9,491 nucleotides of DNA from Pseudomonadota bacterium (GTDB taxonomy: Bacteria; Myxococcota_A; Polyangia; Polyangiales; Polyangiaceae): contig QGUH01000073.1 of the NCBI GenBank assembly GCA_003242355.1, forward strand, positions 1 to 9,491, read 5' to 3'. Below the pieces are notes generated by a model. The model was given only the letters and a program-made list of their open reading frames with translations, was not told the origin of the DNA and did no database searches. Each line of letters starts with the position of its first letter. The first letter of the stretch is position 1. Positions 1 to 6,295 of this stretch are shown here, one piece after another. The translations under genes and the position numbers were made by a program.

Positions 1-17
1 TAAAATCGTATACACAG

Positions 18-1490
18 CTAACCTCGTCCAAGAGCGTTCTCTAGGATTTTCAAGGGCACGGCGGGAGTTTCCTTGCCGTAATCGGTCCACACGCCTTCTC
101 CCCAGTACCGGTAGCAGCTCGTTTGACCCGCCATCAAATGGAAGAGCGCGTTGCGGTAGCGGTGCTCGTTCGTCTTGGGCTTCGCGCGCGCCATCGTCGC
201 GGCAAACTCGGAGCTGACGCGCTCCATCGGGCCGAGCACGCTCTCGTAGCCGCGCACCCAAGAGATGTCGTTCGTCCAGCTCCCGCCTTCGACGTGGAAC
301 CTGCCGTTCTGCTTGCGCAGCTCCTCGATCGTCTTCTCGAGCCGTTCGGGGCCGTCGCCCGGTTTCATGCGCTCCCAGATGCGTTTCTGATGGAGCGGCT
401 GAAGCTCGGGGAAGTCGCGCTCGGTGAGCCCGAGGCTCGCCAGATAATCGAGGTACTCGCTGACGTTCAGGACGGGGGTGCGTGAGCCGCTGCACTCGCG
501 CATCACCTCCATGTACTTCGGCGGGAACTCGTTCATCATCACGCCCCCGTTCTCGCCATCCGAAATCTGCGTGACGAGCGGCGGGATGCGCTTGCCCTTG
601 AGCTCCTTGCGCGACAGGCCCCGTGCCTCGTAGTACGGCTGCATCTGCGCGACGAGCTTCGTGTCGCTCCCCTGCGTCTTGACGATCGCGATGATGCTCG
701 CCGTCTCCCCCTTCGAACTCCGGCACACGAGCCGATGCGGGACGTGCGGGTTCATCGGGTGCCGACCCGTATCCGGGTGCTCGACCGTGTGCTCCTGGAC
801 GAGCACCCACTGGTACCCGGCGTCTTTGAGCGTCTTCACGAAGGCGTACGCCACGTCCGGATGGTTCGGCAGCGCCATCTCCGAAGGCGAGAACCCGCGC
901 AGCCGTCCCACGGCGTCGAGCCCGAACAGCGACGCGAAATGGTGCTGGAACGCGCGGACGTGCATGCGATAGTCCTGCACCGGCGTCGACGGAGCGACCG
1001 CGTGCCCCCAGGGCGCGCCGAGCCACTCGACGCAACGGTTGTACTCGGGATCCAGCGTGATGCGACGCAGGTTCTCGAACACGTCGTGCAGCCCCATCTT
1101 CTGCATGCCCCAGAGCAGCGTCCCGCTGTACTCGAGCATCACGCGGGGGTTCTTCCCCTCGTGCACGAGCGTCGGAATGAACTCCCCCATGCGCTTGTAA
1201 CACCAGACGAACACCGGGGCATTGTGATTGTCCCCGATGTGCTGGTTGTTCAGCATGTGTTGCAGATTACTGATGAGCTCCGCGGTCTCGAGGCGATCCC
1301 CTCCCGCCGGAATCAGCGGTTGGTGCATGTGCAGCGCGAACGCGAATGCCGCCTCGATCTGGGCGAAGTCGACGCGACTGCGCGCGAGATCCGGCCTTCG
1401 TTCGCGGCCGATCGCGATGGCGCGCTCCACCTGTTCCTCGGAACCGCAAATGTTGGGCAACCCGTTGATTTGTTCTTCCAGTCCGTCCAC
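18..1490 (-). CDS. Glycoside hydrolase family 57 protein (alpha-glucan-active, glgA partner)
   Basis: This 490-residue cytoplasmic protein has the GH57 signature motifs. HMHQP at residues 54-58 is conserved region 1. GFSPSEMALP around 199-208 carries the likely nucleophile Glu204. SDGENGG at 310-316 carries the likely acid/base Asp311, matching the DGE motif of GH57 4-alpha-glucanotransferases. Family members are alpha-amylases, 4-alpha-glucanotransferases, branching enzymes or related activities; the exact one cannot be read from the sequence. The gene starts 9 bp after the glgA stop, so both are almost certainly one transcript, and a role in trimming, transferring or branching glycogen chains is inferred. 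The start is GTG at 1490 with a weak purine-rich stretch (GAGAAGA) upstream. About 50 residues precede HMHQP, more than in many GH57 enzymes; from memory, cyanobacterial homologues have a similar N-terminus with a GLPNICG-like motif. No signal peptide is seen. The stop is TAG. Confidence 0.9.
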   Translation of the reverse strand: MDGLEEQINGLPNICGSEEQVERAIAIGRERRPDLARSRVDFAQIEAAFAFALHMHQPLIPAGGDRLETAELISNLQHMLNNQHIGDNHNAPVFVWCYKRMGEFIPTLVHEGKNPRVMLEYSGTLLWGMQKMGLHDVFENLRRITLDPEYNRCVEWLGAPWGHAVAPSTPVQDYRMHVRAFQHHFASLFGLDAVGRLRGFSPSEMALPNHPDVAYAFVKTLKDAGYQWVLVQEHTVEHPDTGRHPMNPHVPHRLVCRSSKGETASIIAIVKTQGSDTKLVAQMQPYYEARGLSRKELKGKRIPPLVTQISDGENGGVMMNEFPPKYMEVMRECSGSRTPVLNVSEYLDYLASLGLTERDFPELQPLHQKRIWERMKPGDGPERLEKTIEELRKQNGRFHVEGGSWTNDISWVRGYESVLGPMERVSSEFAATMARAKPKTNEHRYRNALFHLMAGQTSCYRYWGEGVWTDYGKETPAVPLKILENALGRG

Positions 1491-1499
1491 GGCGTCTTC

Positions 1500-2963
1500 T
1501 CACTTGTGTCGAATGTATTCGTAGATGTTCACGTAATCCTGACCGGCGCGATTCCAGGAGAAGTCCTGGCTCATGCCGGTCTGAATCAACTTTCGGAATT
1601 CGCGGGGGTGGTGGTTCCAGAGCCCCACCGCGCGCACCAGCGCGCTCTCGAGGCTCCCCGGGTCGATGCCGTCGAACGAGTAGCCATTCCCCTGCCCGTT
1701 GTACTGGGCCACGTCGAACACCGTGTCGGCGAGACCGCCGACACGCCGCACGATCGGCACCGTGCCGTAGCGGAGCCCGATGAGCTGGGTGAGCCCGCAC
1801 GGCTCGTACAGACTCGGGACGATGACGAAGTCCGAGCCGGCATACACGAGGTGTGCCAGGTGCTCGTCGAACCGTAGCTCGAGGTGACAGTCGGGGTGAT
1901 CGTTCAGTTGACGCTTGAGCTCCCAGAACTGGTGGTCGATTGCGCCGTCGGGGCTCGCACCGAGCAGCACGAACTGGCAGCCGTTTCCGAGCGCCCAGTA
2001 GAGCGCGTGCCGGATCAGGTGCACGCCCTTCTGCGAATCGAGCCGACCGACGTAGGCGATGATCGGCTTGTACCCATCCCGCAGCCAGAAGCGCTCGCGG
2101 AGCGCGCGTTTGTTCTCGTATTTCGGCTCCAGGTGGCTCGCGTTGTAATTGCGCGCGACCCACGGATCGGTGTCGGGGTTCCAATAATCGTAGTCGAGCC
2201 CGTTCACGATGCCCCCGAACTTGTTCTGGTGCACGTGCAAAACGTGCGCGAGCCCGTTGCCGAAATCGGTGTGCCTCACCTCCCACGCGTGGTGCCGCGA
2301 CACCGTCGTCACGAAGTTCGAATACACGATTCCCGCGCGGGTGAAGTTCACCGACGCATGATGCGTGTCGTCGCGCAGGCGATCGGGACTCATGTAGTAG
2401 TCCGGCCTTCCGAGCCCGGTCGCGAACAAGACGTCCTGCCCCGAGAGCCCCTGATGCCGGAAGTTGTGGATCGTGTGGCAGCAGCGGACGTCCTGCATGC
2501 CGTGGTACTTGTAGATTTCGTACAACAAGACCGGCGCGAGCCCCGTCTGCCAATCGTGCGTATGGATGACGTCGGGTCGTTTGCCAGATTTGAACAAGAA
2601 CTCGAGCGCCGCCTTGGTGAAGAAGGCGAAGCGCATGGGTTCGTCCGCGAATCCGTAGAAAGCACCGCGATTGAAGAAGTTTTCGCTCCCGTGCGGCTCG
2701 ATGAAAAAGCACTTTCTGCCGTGAACGAACCCGAAGTACACGGTGCAATGCACGCTGCCACCGAACCACGGCACCCAGAGATCCCGATACGAGACGCAAA
2801 GGCCCCAAATTTGGCCGTAGTCCATGCAATCGTATTTCGGAAGGACGATCTCGACGTGGTGTCCTCGAATCTCGATTTCCCTGCTCAATCCGAACACGAC
2901 GTCGGCGAGCCCACCCACCTTCGCAACGGGGGCGCACTCGGCCGCAACCATGACGATGAACAT
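1500..2963 (-). CDS. glgA: Glycogen synthase (ADP-glucose type, GT5), cyanobacterial-like
   Basis: A full-length GT5 glycogen synthase of 487 residues, which transfers glucose from ADP-glucose to the non-reducing end of an alpha-1,4-glucan. The N-terminal Rossmann domain has the ADP-glucose-binding KVGGLADV at 15-22, then HTHDWQT at 134-140 and HTIHN at 163-167. NGLDYDYWNP at 254-263 precedes the C-terminal domain, which has GRLDSQKG at 306-313, PSLYEPCGLTQ at 383-393 (Glu387 is the conserved catalytic-region Glu) and RVGGLADTVF at 407-416. The frame could open at 2996, but homology begins at MFIV and a GAGG Shine-Dalgarno lies 5 nt before the ATG at 2963, so that start is chosen. Stretches such as EIRGHHVEIVLPKYD and DLWVPWFGG resemble, from memory, the cyanobacterial GlgA2 branch more than the enterobacterial type. 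It is the first gene of an operon with the GH57 gene. Confidence 0.95.
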   Translation of the reverse strand: MFIVMVAAECAPVAKVGGLADVVFGLSREIEIRGHHVEIVLPKYDCMDYGQIWGLCVSYRDLWVPWFGGSVHCTVYFGFVHGRKCFFIEPHGSENFFNRGAFYGFADEPMRFAFFTKAALEFLFKSGKRPDVIHTHDWQTGLAPVLLYEIYKYHGMQDVRCCHTIHNFRHQGLSGQDVLFATGLGRPDYYMSPDRLRDDTHHASVNFTRAGIVYSNFVTTVSRHHAWEVRHTDFGNGLAHVLHVHQNKFGGIVNGLDYDYWNPDTDPWVARNYNASHLEPKYENKRALRERFWLRDGYKPIIAYVGRLDSQKGVHLIRHALYWALGNGCQFVLLGASPDGAIDHQFWELKRQLNDHPDCHLELRFDEHLAHLVYAGSDFVIVPSLYEPCGLTQLIGLRYGTVPIVRRVGGLADTVFDVAQYNGQGNGYSFDGIDPGSLESALVRAVGLWNHHPREFRKLIQTGMSQDFSWNRAGQDYVNIYEYIRHK

Positions 2964-3288
2964 GTCGACCTCACGGATACCGCTTGCGATCGGCATCAGT
3001 GGCTATAGCCCGAACTGCGCCTCGAATCACTGGGCCAAATCACGGACCTTTGCGTGCGACATCTCGCACTCCGCACGTTCTCCACACCAAACATCGTGTA
3101 TCCGTGTCGACCGAGCGATGTCGGTCGGTACCAATCGAGTGTGATTCCCGAACGTCGTCTCGGCCGTCGCCGTTCTCACGGCGTCGAGCAGAGGCTCGCG
3201 CCACCTTGCCCGCCGCTTCGACTCGCTCTCGGTGCGCGAAAAGCCCTGGAGCGGCACCCCTCGGGGACTACTGAACGGCCGCCGGGGC
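2964..3288. other. Divergent intergenic region between glgA and the FAD oxidoreductase gene, non-repeat half
   Basis: I see no convincing gene here. The region should hold the glgA-GH57 promoter, but no good -35/-10 pair is evident. A perfect 10-bp palindrome, GGCTATAGCC, lies at 3001-3010, 38 bp upstream of the glgA ATG, and includes a -10-like TATAGC on the minus strand; it may be an operator or promoter element. A minus-strand frame from 3590 ends at a TGA at 3027-3029, and the same frame then continues for seven more sense codons to a TAG. Its third-position GC falls near its end and it matches no family I know, so I do not call it. Confidence 0.4.
2969..2974 (-). promoter_or_regulatory. 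Ribosome binding site deciding the glgA start
   Basis: Read on the minus strand the sequence is GTGAGGTCGACATG. GAGG sits 5 nt before the ATG at 2963. No comparable site precedes the upstream in-frame ATG at 2996, so the shorter protein is preferred. Confidence 0.65.
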
Positions 3289-3482
3289 ATCGCCGGACCG
3301 AAACCCACCCGGCCCCGACCACGACCCAAGTGGATGCAACCAAAACCCACGTTGACGCGATCGAAATCCAACGGGGGATGAGCTCTGCCCCAACCCATGC
3401 GATCGCGACCGAAGCCCGCGTGGACGCGACCGAAACCCGAGCCATCCAGCGAGGGAACGCCGTGGTCACGAACCGAAACGCG
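3289..3482. repeat. Degenerate 21-bp tandem repeat array upstream of the FAD oxidoreductase gene
   Basis: Units resembling GTGGACGCGACCGAAACCC recur in 21-bp steps, with clear copies at 3330-3350, 3351-3371, 3399-3419, 3420-3440 and 3462-3482. A 27-bp variant lies at 3372-3398, a poorly matching 21-bp spacer at 3441-3461, and two weaker copies at about 3292-3329. Because 21 is a multiple of three, the array reads as a repeated heptapeptide on both strands (VDATETR-like on plus, GFGRDR-like on minus). No recognisable protein accompanies either reading, so it is annotated as a noncoding minisatellite ending about 100 bp before the next gene. Confidence 0.7.
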
Positions 3483-3570
3483 TGAACCATCGGAGCGGGA
3501 GAATCTCGATTGGGTGCGCGCGATTTTTGCTCGACCATGTCGGAGAGCCGCCGCGAGAGCACGCGACGGC

Positions 3571-3576
3571 AAGGGG
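3571..3576 (+). promoter_or_regulatory. Ribosome binding site of the FAD oxidoreductase gene
   Basis: AAGGGG is followed by CGGA and then the ATG at 3581. This purine-rich site, together with the point where family similarity begins, sets the start at 3581 and not at the upstream in-frame GTG at 3482. Confidence 0.6.
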
Positions 3577-3580
3577 CGGA

Positions 3581-4942
3581 ATGGAGACACAGCTGGGTTT
3601 CGAATGGGCTTTGGGGTTTCGCGGCACGGCGCTCGCGCGCACGGATCGGGGGTACGAGACGGCGCGTCGCGTCTGGAACGGGATGATCGACAAGCGGCCG
3701 GAGATGATCCTTCGCTGCAAGACCGAAGCGGACGTCGTGGAGGCGGTGCGCGTCGCGCGGCAGCGCGGTTTGCCGGCGTCCGTGCGCGGCGGGGGTCACC
3801 ACGTGGCGGGCGGAGCCATCGTGGAAGGCGGGCTCGTCATCGACGTGTCGGAGATGCGCGCCGTCGGGTTCGATGCGAAAGCGGAGACCGTGCACGCCGA
3901 GGGCGGAGCGCGGCTGTCCGACGTGGACGCCGAGACTCTGCCTCGAGGGCGCACCGTGCCGATGGGCGTGTTCGGCGACACCGGCATCGGTGGGCTCACG
4001 CTCGGGGGCGGCTACGGTTGGCAGGCGCGCGCTCGCGGGCTCACGTGCGACAGCCTGGTTGCGGCGCGCGTCGTCACGGCGGACGGACGCGTGCTCGTGG
4101 CGACCGCGGACCAGCACGAAGACCTGTTCTGGGCACTGCGCGGCGGCGGCACGCACCTCGGGGTCGTGACCTCGTTCGAGTACCGCACGCACGCGCTGCC
4201 CTCCGACGTGCTCCAGCTCTTCGTCGCGTTTCCCGTGGCTCAGGCCAAACGGGTGCTCACGGGCATCCGGGAGCTATCTGCCGAGATGCCGGACGAAGTC
4301 GGCGTGATCGTCGTCTTGTGGACGTTTCAGCCCTCACCCGCCGTCCCGAAGGAGCTCTGGCAGCGCCCGTTCGTCGGAGTCGTCGGGGCGGACCTCGGCT
4401 CGCCGGCGAAGCGCGACGAGACGCTCGAACGCGTGCGGCGACTCGGAACGCCGTTGCTCGACGGCAGCCGCGTCGTTCCGTTCGGCATCGTGCAGCAGTT
4501 CTTCGACGAAGATTATCCGCAGGGCGCTCGCTACTACTGGCGGTCGACGTACCTCGACGCGCTCACGGATTCCGTCATCGACGCGTTGCTCGATCTCGGC
4601 GAGCGGCGCCCGTCGCCGCTCTCGTCTTTGGACCTGTGGCTGTTGGGCGGCGCGATCGCCCGCGTGAGCCCCTCGGAGACGCCGATTGCGCACCGCGCGG
4701 CGCGCTACCTCGTCGGCGTCGAAGCGAACTGGACCGATCCGCGGGACGACGCCGCGAACATCGCCTGGACCCGTGAGGTTCGTCGCGTGCTCGCGCCGCA
4801 CGCGACGGGCGGAAGCTACGTCAACTTCGAAGACCCGTACGCCGCAGGGCGCGATGCCGCCGTGTACGGCGACAACGCGCACCGCGTGCTCGCCATCCGC
4901 TCGAAATACGATCCGCTCGGTCTGTTCGCACCGCGCGGATGA
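3581..4942 (+). CDS. FAD-linked oxidoreductase, berberine bridge enzyme-like (PCMH/VAO fold)
   Basis: This 453-residue protein has the family's usual length and layout. The N-terminal FAD-binding PCMH domain covers roughly residues 35-205. RGGGHHVAGG at 69-78 holds His73, the expected 8-alpha-histidyl FAD attachment residue. GIGGLTLGGGYGW at 135-147 and GLTCDSLVAARVVTADG at 153-169 follow. The C-terminal BBE segment is SYVNFEDPY at 412-420, then YGDN and KYDPLGLF at 442-449. In bicovalent members a Cys sits just before the VG-GG motif; here the equivalent stretch is GVFGDTGIGG with Phe, so FAD is probably linked only through His. The segment RRVWNGMIDKRP is typical of bacterial members that oxidise sugars or secondary metabolites; the substrate here is unknown. 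There is no signal peptide. The gene stands alone and converges with the response regulator. A frame extension to the GTG at 3482 is rejected because it runs into the 21-bp repeat. Confidence 0.9.
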   Translation: METQLGFEWALGFRGTALARTDRGYETARRVWNGMIDKRPEMILRCKTEADVVEAVRVARQRGLPASVRGGGHHVAGGAIVEGGLVIDVSEMRAVGFDAKAETVHAEGGARLSDVDAETLPRGRTVPMGVFGDTGIGGLTLGGGYGWQARARGLTCDSLVAARVVTADGRVLVATADQHEDLFWALRGGGTHLGVVTSFEYRTHALPSDVLQLFVAFPVAQAKRVLTGIRELSAEMPDEVGVIVVLWTFQPSPAVPKELWQRPFVGVVGADLGSPAKRDETLERVRRLGTPLLDGSRVVPFGIVQQFFDEDYPQGARYYWRSTYLDALTDSVIDALLDLGERRPSPLSSLDLWLLGGAIARVSPSETPIAHRAARYLVGVEANWTDPRDDAANIAWTREVRRVLAPHATGGSYVNFEDPYAAGRDAAVYGDNAHRVLAIRSKYDPLGLFAPRG

Positions 4943-4993
4943 GGTCCCCAGAACGAAGGTCTCGAACGTCCTCAGTTGCATGCCGGAAGGCGG

Positions 4994-5603
4994 CTTCGAC
5001 GGCCTGGGCCTCCTCGGTTGCCTGCTGGGAAGCAGCGTTCGAAGGCCCAGGCCTCCTCGGCTACATGCTGTGAGCCGGATATTGGTCGGGAGTCATAAGC
5101 AAAAGGCATCCCAGCACGCGCGGGTGAAGGGGTCCCCCCTTCGAAGCTCCTTGCTGACCCCTCCTGATCGTAGGGAGCCCTCCCTATCCGCTGCTTGCCA
5201 GCAAGCACGCCGGGAGGCCCCACCCCTTCGACGTTCCTTCCCGAGTGCCAACCACGAAAGCCCGCCCCTTTCGACCCCGCTTGCCAGCATGCACGCCGCG
5301 AAGCCCGACCCCTTTCGAGCCCGCTTGCCAGCATGCACGCCGCGAAGCCCGACCCTTTCGAGCCCGCTTGCCAGCATGCACGCCGCGAAGCCCGACCCTT
5401 TCGAGCCCGCTTGCCAGCATGCGCGCCGCGAAGCCCGACCCTTCGAGTCTTCCTTGCCGGATAGCAACGGGCCGCTTTCCCCCTTCAAGGGACCCTTCCC
5501 AGCGAGCAACACGAATCCCGGCGCTCCCGCACGGCGTGCTTCCCAGCGAGCAACGGGGAAGCCCATGCGCGCTCCACGACTAGCGGCGAGAAGCCCTGCC
5601 CCC
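4994..5603. repeat. 43-bp tandem repeat array filling a convergent intergenic region
   Basis: A unit with the core GCTTGCCAGCATGCACGCCG, followed by CGAAGCCCGACCC and TTTCGAGCCC, is repeated with a 43-44 bp period. Near-identical core copies begin at 5279, 5323, 5366 and 5409. Recognisable decayed copies begin near 5107, 5149, 5193, 5236, 5452, 5494 and 5538, with a last partial copy ending near 5603. Two related units with a TTCGA anchor lie at 4995 and 5038. This gives about 14 units. A period of 43 rotates the reading frame each unit, and the unit lacks stop codons on the minus strand, so open frames here are artefacts. The minus-strand unit can form a hairpin (GCTT/AAGC ends plus an inner 5-bp stem with two G-U pairs around TGCA). 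There are no unique spacers, so it is not a CRISPR array. Confidence 0.85.
5001..5053. repeat. Nested inverted repeat downstream of the FAD oxidoreductase gene
   Basis: GGCCTGGGCC at 5001-5010 is the exact reverse complement of GGCCCAGGCC at 5044-5053. Between them, CTGCT-GGGA-AGCAG at 5022-5035 forms a 5-bp stem closed by a GNRA-type tetraloop on the plus strand. The element begins about 58 bp after the FAD oxidoreductase stop and lies within the first two units of the 43-bp repeat. It could fold in the 3' end of that mRNA, but no T-run follows, so it is not a standard intrinsic terminator. Confidence 0.5.
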
Positions 5604-5628
5604 GGCGCGCCCCGATCGGAGCATCGCC

Positions 5629-5655
5629 TATCGGGCCTATCGGGCCTATCGGGCC
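5629..5655. repeat. Three perfect copies of a 9-bp tandem repeat
   Basis: TATCGGGCC occurs three times head to tail, flanked by partial copies (ATCGCC before, ATCGGAGG after). It lies 34 bp beyond the 3' end of the response-regulator gene and just outside the 43-bp array. No function is evident. Confidence 0.85.
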
Positions 5656-5688
5656 ATCGGAGGAGGGAGGCGCGGAGGGCTCGTTTGG

Positions 5689-6177
5689 TTACGCGGGTTC
5701 CGCGCGGTGGGCGATGACGTTGCGGACGGTCTCGCAGAGCACGTCCAGGTTGACGGGTTTGTCGTAGACGGCGACGGCGCCGAGTTGCTGGGCGCGCTCG
5801 TGCGTGTGCCGATCGGCGAGACCCGTGATGAGCACGACCGGCGTATCGGGCAGGTACCGCCGAATGCCGGTAAGGATGTCGATGGCGGTGTAGCCGGGCA
5901 TGCAAATGTCCGAGACGATGGCGTCGAAGCGCGACAGGCTGCCCTCCACGTCGATGGAATCGGCGAGCCGATCGAGCAACGCCGTACCGTCGCCTGCTTC
6001 GGTCACCTCGAACCCCGCTTCCGCCAACTTGAGCGCGATCAGCGCGCGCAAATCGGCATCGTCTTCGGCAAGGAGCACGTGCTTGGTCGTGGCGCCCGGG
6101 GCGGAGCCGGTGGAGACGCTTCCCGACGCGGTGCGGGAATCGCGTTCGCTGACTGGGCCCGGGGATGATGGCTTCAT
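5689..6177 (-). CDS. Stand-alone response regulator receiver (CheY-like) protein
   Basis: This 162-residue protein has a single receiver domain, expected to be phosphorylated by an unlinked histidine kinase. After a Ser/Pro/Gly-rich N-terminus of about 30 residues, KHVLLAEDDADLRAL starts the domain, with acidic-pocket Asp39 and Asp40. SDICMPG holds phospho-acceptor Asp90. LITG gives Thr118, and VYDKP gives Lys140 with Tyr138 as the switch aromatic. All key residues are intact, so it should be competent for phosphorylation. About eight extra residues lie between helix 2 and the phospho-Asp strand compared with CheY. No output domain follows, so it probably acts through protein contacts or in a phosphorelay; no kinase gene is nearby. 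The ATG at 6177 is chosen over the TTG at 6192 because GAGGA lies 8 nt upstream of it. Its 3' side runs into the 9-bp and 43-bp repeats. Confidence 0.9.
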   Translation of the reverse strand: MKPSSPGPVSERDSRTASGSVSTGSAPGATTKHVLLAEDDADLRALIALKLAEAGFEVTEAGDGTALLDRLADSIDVEGSLSRFDAIVSDICMPGYTAIDILTGIRRYLPDTPVVLITGLADRHTHERAQQLGAVAVYDKPVNLDVLCETVRNVIAHRAEPA

Positions 6178-6295
6178 GGCGAAATTCCTCAACAGGGAGC
6201 GCTGCTAGCAAGAGACATGCCGCTCGCGCGCGCCGCTCCGGTCGACCCGCAATCGACCGCTCGACGATGACTCGATGGGTTGCGGTGTTCCCGCG
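6178..6295 (-). other. Intergenic region upstream of the response regulator gene
   Basis: This 118-bp gap separates the protease stop from the response-regulator start on the same strand. It should hold the regulator's promoter if the two genes are not co-transcribed. Adjacent short palindromes AGCGCT and GCTAGC lie near 6197-6209. I see no convincing promoter hexamers and no terminator for the protease. Confidence 0.35.
6186..6190 (-). promoter_or_regulatory. Ribosome binding site of the response regulator gene
   Basis: GAGGA on the minus strand lies 8 nt before the ATG at 6177. It overlaps the codons that a TTG start at 6192 would use, which favours the shorter protein. Confidence 0.6.

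Noticed and set aside
1267..2937. A 556-codon minus-strand frame overlapping glgA
   Set aside because: It is an out-of-frame reading of glgA with very high Arg content and no family resemblance.
1884..3008. A 374-codon open frame on the plus strand opposite glgA (and a 380-codon one at 735-1877 opposite the GH57 gene)
   Set aside because: Both are antisense to genes with intact family motifs. Their Arg/Val/Glu/Pro-rich composition is the usual mirror of GC-rich third positions, and neither has a recognisable domain.
3482..3580. Upstream GTG start for the FAD oxidoreductase
   Set aside because: It would add 33 unrelated residues and overlap the edge of the repeat; the ATG at 3581 has a better ribosome site and matches the family length.
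3027..3590. A 187-codon minus-strand frame through the 21-bp repeat
   Set aside because: It starts at a GTG without a clear ribosome site, crosses the repeat and overlaps the next gene's start. The TGA at 3027-3029 followed by a short in-frame tail hints at decay, but no family supports calling a pseudogene.
5270..5450. CRISPR-like array
   Set aside because: The units are contiguous with no unique spacers, and no cas genes are nearby.
5093..6211. A 372-codon minus-strand frame across the 43-bp array and into the response regulator gene
   Set aside because: The 43-bp period rotates the frame and no minus-strand stop occurs in the unit, so it is open by chance; upstream it is an out-of-frame reading of the receiver gene.
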